This document shows, piece by piece, positions 1 through 8,037 of a stretch of 64,000 bases of DNA; position 1 is the first letter of the stretch, and each line of letters opens with the position of its first letter. The notes below the pieces were generated by a model that worked only from the letters and a program-made list of their open reading frames with translations, was not told the DNA's origin and did not search any database. Source of the stretch: Streptomyces tendae (GTDB lineage Bacteria > Actinomycetota > Actinomycetes > Streptomycetales > Streptomycetaceae); NCBI RefSeq assembly GCF_014650435.1, contig NZ_BMUY01000001.1, positions 310,001 through 374,000 on the forward strand, read 5' to 3'. The position numbers were made by a program, and so were the translations under genes.

Positions 1-519
<519 letters not shown>

Positions 520-564
520 GCGGCCGTACGGTCGTAGCAAGCAAGTACACGGGCAGCAGCCTCC

Positions 565-597
565 GAGGGCGGCTCCGGAGTATCCGGGGCCGCCCTC
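565..597 (+). terminator. Hairpin after guaB
   Basis: A 9-bp stem (GAGGGCGGC with GCCGCCCTC) continues after one mismatched position into CCGGA/TCCGG, closing a 3-nt loop. No U-tract follows, so it may stop or stabilise the guaB mRNA rather than act as a classic terminator. A possible -10 for guaB3 (GATACT) lies just downstream at about 623-628. Confidence 0.5.
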
Positions 598-666
598 TGC
601 GGTGCCCCGGCGCACCCGTCGGGGATACTGGAAGGCGCTGCAACGCATCAGGGAAAGGCCACAGAC

Positions 667-1791
667 GTGACTGAGATCGAGATCGGGCGCGGCAAGCGCG
701 GCCGCCGGGCGTACGCCTTCGACGACATCGCCGTCGTCCCCAGCCGCCGTACGCGGGACCCGAAGGAGGTCTCGATCGCCTGGCAGATCGACGCCTACCG
801 CTTCGAGCTGCCGTTCCTGGCCGCTCCCATGGACTCGGTCGTCTCCCCGGCCACCGCCATCCGCATCGGCGAGCTGGGCGGCCTCGGCGTCCTCAACCTG
901 GAAGGGCTCTGGACCCGGCACGAGGACCCGCAGCCGCTGCTCGACGAGATCGCCGAGCTGGACACCGACAACGCGACCCGCCGCCTCCAGGAGATCTACG
1001 CCGCTCCCATCAAGGAGGAGCTGATCGGGCAGCGCATCAAGGAGGTGCGCGACTCGGGCGTGGTCACCGCCGCCGCGCTCTCCCCGCAGCGCACCGCCCA
1101 GTTCTCCAAGGCCGTCGTGGACGCGGGCGTCGACATCTTCGTCATCCGCGGCACCACCGTCTCCGCGGAGCACGTCTCCGGCTCGCACGAGCCGCTGAAC
1201 CTGAAGCAGTTCATCTACGAACTCGACGTCCCGGTGATCGTCGGCGGCTGCGCCACCTACACCGCCGCCCTGCACCTGATGCGCACCGGCGCCGCGGGCG
1301 TCCTCGTCGGCTTCGGCGGCGGCGCCGCCCACACCACGCGCAACGTGCTGGGCATCCAGGTGCCCATGGCCACCGCGGTCGCCGACGTGGCCGCGGCCCG
1401 CCGGGACTACATGGACGAGTCCGGCGGCCGGTACGTGCACGTCATCGCCGACGGCGGCGTCGGCTGGTCCGGCGACCTGCCCAAGGCCATCGCCTGCGGC
1501 GCCGACTCCGTGATGATGGGCTCCCCGCTGGCCCGCGCGACCGACGCGCCGGGCAAGGGCAACCACTGGGGCATGGAGGCCGTCAACGAGGAGCTGCCGC
1601 GCGGCAAGAAGGTCGACCTCGGCACGGTCGGCACCATCGAGGAGATCCTCACCGGCCCGTCCCGCAACCCCGACGGCTCGATGAACTTCTTCGGCGCCCT
1701 GCGCCGCGCCATGGCCACCACCGGCTACAGCGAGCTGAAGGAGTTCCAGCGCGTCGAGGTCACGGTCGCGGACTCGCAGCACCGGCGGTAG
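667..1791 (+). CDS. guaB3: GuaB3-family IMP dehydrogenase-related protein
   Basis: A 374-residue TIM-barrel protein of the IMPDH/GMP reductase superfamily, of the actinobacterial type that lies next to guaB and lacks CBS domains. The GTG start at 667 has the Shine-Dalgarno-like GGGAAAGG upstream. Superfamily motifs include FLAAPMDSV, GADSVMMGSPLA and the second barrel glycine motif IADGGVGWSGD. The loop that carries the catalytic cysteine in IMPDH and GMP reductase (GSxCTTR) reads GGGAAHTTR here, so histidine replaces cysteine at that position. The family is known; the activity of this member cannot be read from sequence. A strong terminator follows immediately, so it is probably transcribed alone or with guaB. 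Confidence 0.9.
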   Translation: MTEIEIGRGKRGRRAYAFDDIAVVPSRRTRDPKEVSIAWQIDAYRFELPFLAAPMDSVVSPATAIRIGELGGLGVLNLEGLWTRHEDPQPLLDEIAELDTDNATRRLQEIYAAPIKEELIGQRIKEVRDSGVVTAAALSPQRTAQFSKAVVDAGVDIFVIRGTTVSAEHVSGSHEPLNLKQFIYELDVPVIVGGCATYTAALHLMRTGAAGVLVGFGGGAAHTTRNVLGIQVPMATAVADVAAARRDYMDESGGRYVHVIADGGVGWSGDLPKAIACGADSVMMGSPLARATDAPGKGNHWGMEAVNEELPRGKKVDLGTVGTIEEILTGPSRNPDGSMNFFGALRRAMATTGYSELKEFQRVEVTVADSQHRR

Positions 1792-1806
1792 CCGCCACGG
1801 CATGTG

Positions 1807-1841
1807 AAGGGGCCGGTCACCTGATGGGTGACCGGCCCCTT
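1807..1841 (+). terminator. Rho-independent terminator of guaB3
   Basis: A perfect 15-bp inverted repeat (1807-1821 with 1827-1841), containing GGGGCCGGTCACC and its complement around a 5-nt loop, followed by TTTC. It lies 16 nt after the guaB3 stop codon. Confidence 0.85.
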
Positions 1842-2081
1842 TCGCGTGCTCGGGGGCTCTTGAGGGGGCGCGCGACGTGGCATGGGGGCGTGCGGTGGTG
1901 TTCGGGGTGAATACGCCCGGGAGGGCCGTGCCGGATCGGTAATGTCCCTGCTCGGCGACCCAGTTCTCTGGGGCGCCCCCTTCCAAGGAACCGTTCCGGA
2001 CCCCGCTCCTCGGGGCCCGGCCCGAATTCCAGACGGACCGCCTCACCGGGATATGGGCGGCATCGTGGAAGGGGGCGCGCC

Positions 2082-2177
2082 ATGGGCCGTCACCGCAAGC
2101 CCACCCGCTGGGACCGGATCCGTCTGCGGATGGTGAAGTTCCGGAGGAGGTGGATCCTGCGGATTTACGGGAAGTGA
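2082..2177 (+). CDS. Small very basic protein (31 aa), hypothetical
   Basis: An ATG at 2082 is preceded by the good ribosome-binding sequence GGAAGGGGG and opens a 31-codon frame ending TGA at 2175-2177. The peptide starts MGRHRKPTRWDRIRLR and ends ILRIYGK. About 40 percent of residues are Arg or Lys, with three Trp/Tyr near the C-terminus. I do not recognise a family. A 9-bp stem hairpin (2182-2206) sits 4 nt after the stop. The last 12 codons are duplicated about 157 bp downstream in an open frame without a start, with changes that are partly synonymous. This hints at translation and a decayed paralogue. It could instead be a chance frame. Confidence 0.4.
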   Translation: MGRHRKPTRWDRIRLRMVKFRRRWILRIYGK

Positions 2178-2331
2178 GCGGCCACCCCTACGAGACATAG
2201 GGGTGGACACTCCGTTCACTTCTCGGGAGCCTGCCGCAGGCCCACTGCGGTGGGCTCCCACCTTCTGCGGTTCCGGACCGCCACCAGGTGGCCCGTTCCG
2301 GAGGAGGTGCATTCTGCGGATCTACGCCAAG
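2139..2331 (+). repeat. Direct repeat of the small ORF's 3' end (2139-2174 and 2296-2331)
   Basis: Two 36-nt copies differ at 5 positions. Both begin TTCCGGAGGAGGTG and both encode FRRRxILRIYxK in the matching frame. The second copy has no start codon in frame nearby. Between the copies lie two hairpins. The duplication may be a remnant paralogue or a repeated ribosome-binding-like element. Confidence 0.6.
2182..2259 (+). other. Two adjacent RNA hairpins downstream of the small ORF
   Basis: The first hairpin is a perfect 9-bp stem, CCACCCCTA (2182-2190) with TAGGGGTGG (2198-2206). The second has a 7-bp outer stem, GGGAGCC (2225-2231) with GGCTCCC (2253-2259), a 2x2 internal loop, and a 5-bp inner stem CCGCA/TGCGG around a 7-nt loop. 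No U-tract follows. Beyond these and the repeat I see nothing else in 1842-2398. Confidence 0.5.
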
Positions 2332-2398
2332 TACGTTACCCGGCGATTCCAACGTCTGCCACCAGCCTCCGCAGTACACGATTCCGTGCGCCCCCGCC

Positions 2399-3616
2399 TC
2401 ACAACCGGTGCGCCGCCCCCGTCGGTGTGGCCCCCCGGGTGTCCAGCAGGAGCTGGGCCTTGACCGACAGGCCCTGGAGGTCGTACGTGCGGTGCTGCTG
2501 GAGCAGGATCGTGAGGTCGGCGTCGGCGGCGGCCTCGTAGAGGGAGTCGGCGCGGGGGACGGGGCGGTCGGCGACGTTCCAGGACGGGATGTGCGGGTCG
2601 TGGTAGCTCACGGCGGCGCCCATCGACATCAGGCGGGTCGCGATCTCCTCGGCCGGGGTGGCCTGCTGGTCGGCGAGGTCGGCCTTGTAGGTGACGCCGA
2701 GGAGGAGGATGCGGGCGCCGCGCGCGGACTTGCCGTGCTCATTGAGGAGGGCGGCGGCGCGCTGGACGACGTAGCGGGGCATCTGGGCGTTGACCTGCTG
2801 GGCCAGCTCCACCATGCGCAGGCTGTGCGGGGCCCGGCCGGTCAGGTCCTGGGGGACGGAGTGGCCGCCGACGCCGGGGCCGGGGCGGAAGGCGTGGAAG
2901 CCGAAGGGCTTGGTCTCCGCGCAGCGCAGGACGTCCCACAGGTCGACGCCGAGGTCGTCGCAGAGCACGGCCATCTCGTTGACCAGGGCGATGTTCACGT
3001 GCCGGAAGTTGGTCTCCAGGAGCTGGACCGTCTCCGCTTCCCGGGGGCCCCGGGCGCGGACCACCTTGTCGGTGAGGCGGCTGTAGAACGCCGCGGCCGA
3101 CTCGGTGCAGGCGGGGGTGAGGCCGCCGATGACCTTCGGGGTGTTGGCCGGGGTGAAGTCGCGGTTGCCGGGGTCCACGCGGCTGGGGGAGTAGGCGAGG
3201 TGGAAGTCGCGGCCGGCGCGCAGCCCCGAGCCCTGCTCCAGGAGCGGGCGCAGGAAGTCCTCCGTCGTCCCGGGCCGTACCGGCGACTCCAGGATGACGG
3301 TGGTGTGCGGGCGCATGTGGGCGGCGAGGGTGCGGGCCGCGGCCTCCACCTGGGTGAGGTCGAGGCCGCCGTCCGCGCCCGGCGGGGTGGGCGCGCAGAT
3401 GACGGCGGTGCGGACCCGGCCCAGCTCGGCCGGTCCGGCCGGTCCGGTCGGGGTGCGGAAGCCCGTGGCGAGCATCCGGCGCACCTCGGCGGGGGTGAGC
3501 GGGTCGGCCTCGGGTCCTGTGCGGTAGCCGAGGGTGGGGATGCCGGCGGCGACGGCGGCCTGGGCCAGCGGCAGGCCGTACGGGCCGAGTCCGATGACGG
3601 CGAGATCTGCGGGCAT
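2399..3616 (-). CDS. Nucleotide-sugar (UDP-sugar) dehydrogenase family protein
   Basis: A protein of about 405 residues of the UDP-glucose/UDP-ManNAc/GDP-mannose dehydrogenase family. These cytosolic NAD enzymes oxidise a sugar nucleotide to the uronic acid. The ATG at 3616 starts MPADLAVIGLGPYGLPLA, placing the Rossmann GxGxxG at the N-terminus; longer starts would add a non-homologous tail. Visible are the central substrate-domain stretch with LLETNFRHVNIALVNE and the C-terminal domain with LLLGVTYKADLADQQ. The loop that carries the catalytic cysteine in active family members (GGHC) reads GVGGHSVPQD, so serine replaces cysteine; it may be inactive or oxidise only once. It is divergent from glpD. 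Confidence 0.85.
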   Translation of the reverse strand: MPADLAVIGLGPYGLPLAQAAVAAGIPTLGYRTGPEADPLTPAEVRRMLATGFRTPTGPAGPAELGRVRTAVICAPTPPGADGGLDLTQVEAAARTLAAHMRPHTTVILESPVRPGTTEDFLRPLLEQGSGLRAGRDFHLAYSPSRVDPGNRDFTPANTPKVIGGLTPACTESAAAFYSRLTDKVVRARGPREAETVQLLETNFRHVNIALVNEMAVLCDDLGVDLWDVLRCAETKPFGFHAFRPGPGVGGHSVPQDLTGRAPHSLRMVELAQQVNAQMPRYVVQRAAALLNEHGKSARGARILLLGVTYKADLADQQATPAEEIATRLMSMGAAVSYHDPHIPSWNVADRPVPRADSLYEAAADADLTILLQQHRTYDLQGLSVKAQLLLDTRGATPTGAAHRL

Positions 3617-3781
3617 GGCGTGGGCCGTCCTTCCCAGTAGCCGAAGCGGGACAGGTGCGCAAGCCCGGTGGACAGGACGGGCGAGCACAACGTCAGACTA
3701 GGAGTAAATATGACCGATTTGCGGTATTGATCTGCGGAGTTTCGGCGAGTGTCGACGGCGCGGTGCCCGCCGGTACGGGCC

Positions 3782-3834
3782 TGTGGGGAAGTTGTCCACA
3801 GGCTGGGGCTCATCGGGTCCCGGGGTTGTCCACA
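3782..3834. other. Cluster of DnaA boxes
   Basis: Two exact copies of TTGTCCACA (3792-3800 and 3826-3834) lie on the same strand 34 bp apart. A degenerate inverted copy, TGTGGGGAA, lies at 3782-3790. TTGTCCACA is the established Streptomyces DnaA-box consensus. The cluster sits in the 336-bp intergenic region between the divergent sugar-nucleotide dehydrogenase and glpD, far from dnaA/oriC genes. Confidence 0.6.
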
Positions 3835-3952
3835 GGTTCGGGCCTGCGGCTGCCGAAGTCGGGCAGGCCGGTCAGAATCTGGGCATGGTGGGTACCAGGA
3901 ACCGGGCTCGCCCGACGGGTGCGGCCGACGCGACCGACAGCGGGAGGCAGCA

Positions 3953-5659
3953 GTGAGGACAGCGACCCTTGGGCCGGCGCAGCGCGCCGAGTCACTCGCG
4001 GCCATGGCCGAGCGCGAACTCGACGTACTGGTGGTGGGCGCCGGTGTGGTCGGTGCGGGCACCGCGCTCGACGCCGTGACGCGCGGCCTGTCCGTCGGCC
4101 TGGTCGAGGCGCGGGACTGGGCCTCGGGCACTTCCAGCAGGTCCAGCAAGCTGATCCACGGCGGGCTGCGCTATCTGGAGATGCTCGACTTCGTGCTCGT
4201 GCGGGAGGCGCTGAAGGAGCGCGGGCTGCTGCTCGAACGGCTGGCGCCGCACCTGGTGAAGCCGGTGCCGTTCCTGTACCCGCTCCAGCACAAGGGGTGG
4301 GAGCGGCTGTACGCGGGCTCGGGCGTCGCGCTGTACGACGCCATGTCCATGGCCCGCGGTCACGGGCGCGGCCTGCCGCTGCACCGGCACCTGAGCCGCC
4401 GTCACGCCCTGCGCGTGGCGCCCGCGCTGAAGAAGGACGCCCTGGTCGGCGCCTTGCAGTACTACGACGCCCAGATGGACGACGCCCGCTTCGTGGCCAC
4501 GCTGGTGCGCACCGCGGCGGCGTACGGCGCCAAGGTCGCCAACCGGGCCCGGGTCACCTCCTTCCTGCGCGAGGGCGAACGGGTGGTCGGCGCGCGGGTG
4601 CAGGACGTCGAGGCGGGCGGCGAGTACGAGGTCCGCGCCAAGCAGGTGGTGAACGCGACCGGGGTGTGGACCGACGACACCCAGGCGATGGTGGGCGAGC
4701 GCGGTCAGTTCCACGTCCGGGCCTCCAAGGGCATCCACCTGGTCGTGCCCAAGGACCGCATCCACTCCACCACCGGCCTCATCCTGCGCACCGAGAAGTC
4801 CGTGCTGTTCGTCATCCCCTGGGGCCGGCACTGGATCATCGGCACCACGGACACCGACTGGGACCTCGACAAGGCCCACCCGGCCGCCTCCAGCGCCGAC
4901 ATCGACTACCTGCTGGAACACGTCAACTCGGTGCTGTCGGTGCCGCTCACGCGCGACGACGTCGAGGGCGTGTACGCCGGGCTGCGCCCGCTGCTGGCCG
5001 GCGAGTCGGACGCCACCAGCAAGCTGTCGCGCGAGCACACCGTCGCCCACCCGGTGCCCGGCCTGGTCGTCGTGGCGGGCGGCAAGTACACGACGTACCG
5101 GGTGATGGCCAAGGACGCCGTCGACGAGGCCGTGCACGGGCTCGACCTGCGGGTCGCCGACTGCGTCACCGAGGAGACCCCGCTGCTCGGCGCCGAGGGG
5201 TACCACGCGCAGTGGAACGCACGGGCCCGGATCGCCGCCCGCACCGGACTGCACGTCGTACGCGTCGAGCATCTGCTCAACCGCTACGGCTCGCTGACGG
5301 AGGAACTGCTCGAACTCGTCGCCGCCGACCCCTCCCTGGGCGAGCCGCTCACCGGCGCCGACGACTATCTGCGCGCCGAAGTCGTCTACGCCGCCTCGCA
5401 CGAGGGCGCACGGCACCTGGACGACGTACTCACCCGGCGCACCCGCATCTCCATCGAGACCTTCGACCGGGGCACGCGCTGTGCCCGCGAGGTCGCCGAG
5501 CTGATGGCGCCGGTCCTCGGCTGGGACAAGGGCCAGGTCGACCGGGAGATCCAGCACTACGAGAAGCGGGTCGAGGCCGAGCGGGAGTCGCAGCGCCAGC
5601 CCGACGACCTGACGGCCGACGCGGCGCGGCTGGGGGCGCCGGACATCGTGGCCCGGTAA
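3953..5659 (+). CDS. glpD: Aerobic glycerol-3-phosphate dehydrogenase
   Basis: A 568-residue FAD flavoprotein that oxidises sn-glycerol-3-phosphate to dihydroxyacetone phosphate and passes electrons to quinone at the membrane surface. The GTG start at 3953 follows GGGAGGCAGCA; the frame is open further upstream but that extension is not family-like. The FAD-binding motif VVGAGVVGAGTALDA is followed by the family signature SSRSSKLIHGGLRYLE. Further conserved blocks are VVNATGVWTDD, SKGIHLVV, the GTTDTDWD stretch and GGKYTTYRVMAKDAVD. The C-terminal domain contains LLNRYGS and LTRRTRISIETFDRG. Length is normal. No glycerol kinase or facilitator gene is adjacent, so it is probably a stand-alone paralogue. 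Confidence 0.95.
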   Translation: MRTATLGPAQRAESLAAMAERELDVLVVGAGVVGAGTALDAVTRGLSVGLVEARDWASGTSSRSSKLIHGGLRYLEMLDFVLVREALKERGLLLERLAPHLVKPVPFLYPLQHKGWERLYAGSGVALYDAMSMARGHGRGLPLHRHLSRRHALRVAPALKKDALVGALQYYDAQMDDARFVATLVRTAAAYGAKVANRARVTSFLREGERVVGARVQDVEAGGEYEVRAKQVVNATGVWTDDTQAMVGERGQFHVRASKGIHLVVPKDRIHSTTGLILRTEKSVLFVIPWGRHWIIGTTDTDWDLDKAHPAASSADIDYLLEHVNSVLSVPLTRDDVEGVYAGLRPLLAGESDATSKLSREHTVAHPVPGLVVVAGGKYTTYRVMAKDAVDEAVHGLDLRVADCVTEETPLLGAEGYHAQWNARARIAARTGLHVVRVEHLLNRYGSLTEELLELVAADPSLGEPLTGADDYLRAEVVYAASHEGARHLDDVLTRRTRISIETFDRGTRCAREVAELMAPVLGWDKGQVDREIQHYEKRVEAERESQRQPDDLTADAARLGAPDIVAR

Positions 5660-5758
5660 GGAGGGCGGGCGGGAACCCTGCGGGCACCCTGGGCGTAGAG
5701 CACTTGTCGGGTGAGGGACAATGAAGGCTCTGTCAGGGCGGGTTGCATGAGGGGACGC

Positions 5759-7864
5759 ATGTCGGAGGCGGAGCGGGCGGGGACATCCCGTACGGACAAG
5801 AGCGCACGTCTCCTCGCCGGGCGGTACCGGCTGGGAGACGTGCTCGGCCGCGGCGGCATGGGGACGGTGTGGCGCGCCGAGGACGAGACCCTCGGACGCA
5901 CGGTCGCCGTCAAGGAGCTGCGGTTCCCGGGGAACATCGACGAGGAGGAGAAGCGGCGCCTGATCACGCGCACGCTGCGCGAGGCCAAGGCGATCGCGCG
6001 GATCCGCAACAACAGCGCGGTCACCGTCTACGACGTGGTCGAGGAGGACGACCGGCCGTGGATCGTGATGGAACTGGTCGAGGGCAAGTCGCTCGCCGAG
6101 GCCATCCGTGAGGACGGACTGCTGGAGCCCCGGCGCGCCGCCGAGGTCGGCCTCGCCGTCCTGGACGTGCTGCGCTCCGCGCACCGCGAGGGCATCCTGC
6201 ACCGCGACGTGAAGCCGTCGAACGTGCTGATCGCCGAGGACGGCCGGGTCGTGCTCACCGACTTCGGCATCGCCCAGGTCGAGGGCGACCCCTCCATCAC
6301 CTCCACCGGCATGCTCGTCGGCGCCCCCTCCTACATCTCCCCCGAGCGGGCCCGCGGCCACAAGCCCGGACCGGCCGCCGACCTGTGGTCGCTGGGCGGA
6401 CTGCTGTACGCCGCCGTCGAGGGCACCCCGCCCTACGACCGGGGCTCGGCCATCGCGACGCTCACCGCGGTGATGACGGAGAACCTGGAGGAGCCGAAGA
6501 ACGCCGGCCCGCTGCGGGACGTCATCTACGGGCTGCTCACCAAGGACCCCGACCAGCGGCTCGACGACGCGGGCGCCCGCGCGATGCTCAACAAGGTCAT
6601 CCACGCCCCGGAGCAGGCGGCCGGGACCGAACCGGTCGACGCCACCAAGATCGTCCCGCTGCCCCCGCAGCCGGACGGACGCAGGCGCCGCGGTGCCCAG
6701 GGCTCCGGCGGCAAGCTGGGCGAGGAAGCCGGGGAGAAGCTTCGCGGAGCGCTGCGTTCCGTGCGCAAGGCCGCCGTCGGGGCCGGTGCGGCCGGTGCGG
6801 CGGCAGCCTCGCGGACCAAGCCGGGCGACGGCGGACGGACGGCGACGGGAGCCGCGGGTGCCGGGGCCGCCCACGGGTCCGCCGGGACGGCCGCCGCCCC
6901 GCCGGCGCCGAGGGCGGGATCGGCCTCGGGCCCCGTCTCGGGACCGGGTGCGGGTGCGAGTACGGGTGCGCGTCCCGGCGCGGTCGGCAGTGGCGCCGGC
7001 ACGGCCGGTGCGGGGGCCGGAGCGGCGAACCCGGCCGGGGGAGCACGGAGTTCCGGCTGGCCCGTCGTGCCGCCGCCGGACCTGCCCGCCCGGCCCGTGC
7101 CCCGGGCCCCGCTCACCGACGTGGTGCCGCGCCGGACGCTGATCATCATCGCGGTGGTCGTGGCGCTGGCGGTGCTCGGCACCGTGCTGGCGCTCACGCT
7201 CGGTGGCGACGACGACAAGGGCGCCGAGGGCGGCAGCGGCGGCAAGGCGGTCGCCTCCGCCGGTGCGAGCGGCGACACCAAGCAGGACGAGGAGAGCGGC
7301 ACCGGCACCGACGGCGCCGCCTCCGACCCGGCGCCGAGCGGGGACGCGACCGGCGCCCCGGACGCCGGGGCGAGCGCCTCCGGCGAGGCCGACGGCGACT
7401 CGGACGACGCCGGGAAGTCCGACGACGAGGAGGACGTGGCCACCACCCACAAGGGCGGCCAGGGGTACCGCATCGGACTGCCCGAGGGCTGGAAGTTCGC
7501 CTCCACGGGCTCCTCGGGCGACCGGTTCACCGGACCGCGCGGACAGAAGCTGCTGGTCGCCTGGACCTCCACGCCCAAGGGTGACCCGGTGGCGGACTGG
7601 AAGAACCAGGAGCAGTACATGGTGCGCTCCAACTACCAGAAGATCCGCATAGAGAAGGTGGGCTACCGGGACTGGAACGCGGCCGACTGGGAGTTCACCT
7701 ACACCGACGGCGGCACCAAGTACCGCACCGTGGACCGGGGGTTCGTCGTCAACGACCACCAGGGCTACGCGCTCATGTACACCGCGAAGGCCGCCGACTG
7801 GGGGGACGACCTGCGCCGGGACACCTGGCGGACCCTTTCGAAGACCTTCGTACCCAAGTCCTGA
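5759..7864 (+). CDS. Transmembrane Ser/Thr protein kinase (kinase cluster gene 1)
   Basis: A 701-residue Hanks-type kinase. I chose the ATG at 5759, which follows GAGGGG. The kinase domain (about 25-285) is intact: glycine loop GRGGMG, lysine 52 (VAVKEL), catalytic Asp150 in HRDVKPSN, Asp168 in DFG. An Ala/Gly/Pro-rich juxtamembrane linker leads to one membrane helix (about 461-485). An acidic Gly/Ser/Asp-rich spacer and a C-terminal domain of about 140 residues outside the cell (GYRIGLPEGWKF to the end) follow. This domain resembles those of genes 2, 3 and 5. It is the first of five tandem kinase genes with gaps of 92-173 bp. The cluster matches what I recall as SCO4775-SCO4779, reported to act on spore-wall synthesis proteins. 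Confidence 0.93.
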   Translation: MSEAERAGTSRTDKSARLLAGRYRLGDVLGRGGMGTVWRAEDETLGRTVAVKELRFPGNIDEEEKRRLITRTLREAKAIARIRNNSAVTVYDVVEEDDRPWIVMELVEGKSLAEAIREDGLLEPRRAAEVGLAVLDVLRSAHREGILHRDVKPSNVLIAEDGRVVLTDFGIAQVEGDPSITSTGMLVGAPSYISPERARGHKPGPAADLWSLGGLLYAAVEGTPPYDRGSAIATLTAVMTENLEEPKNAGPLRDVIYGLLTKDPDQRLDDAGARAMLNKVIHAPEQAAGTEPVDATKIVPLPPQPDGRRRRGAQGSGGKLGEEAGEKLRGALRSVRKAAVGAGAAGAAAASRTKPGDGGRTATGAAGAGAAHGSAGTAAAPPAPRAGSASGPVSGPGAGASTGARPGAVGSGAGTAGAGAGAANPAGGARSSGWPVVPPPDLPARPVPRAPLTDVVPRRTLIIIAVVVALAVLGTVLALTLGGDDDKGAEGGSGGKAVASAGASGDTKQDEESGTGTDGAASDPAPSGDATGAPDAGASASGEADGDSDDAGKSDDEEDVATTHKGGQGYRIGLPEGWKFASTGSSGDRFTGPRGQKLLVAWTSTPKGDPVADWKNQEQYMVRSNYQKIRIEKVGYRDWNAADWEFTYTDGGTKYRTVDRGFVVNDHQGYALMYTAKAADWGDDLRRDTWRTLSKTFVPKS

Positions 7865-8037
7865 GCGGAGGGGGCCGGTGCCCGGGTTGCCGGGCCCCGG
7901 GTTTCAGCCGCGCGATATCTGGCATCAGCTCATTGCGGGTTGCCTCCGGCACGTATCGTGAGTGGTTGCGGACCGTACGCAGCCGGAACGGCCCGCCGGA
8001 CGAACGGAATTGACCGACGGCTGCCGGGGGTGGCGAC

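Noticed and set aside
3992..7759. A 1255-codon open frame on the minus strand across glpD and kinase gene 1
   Set aside because: It is antisense to two genes with clear motifs and its product is Gly/Arg/Val/Ala-rich without domains, as expected from the GC skew of opposite-strand frames in GC-rich DNA.
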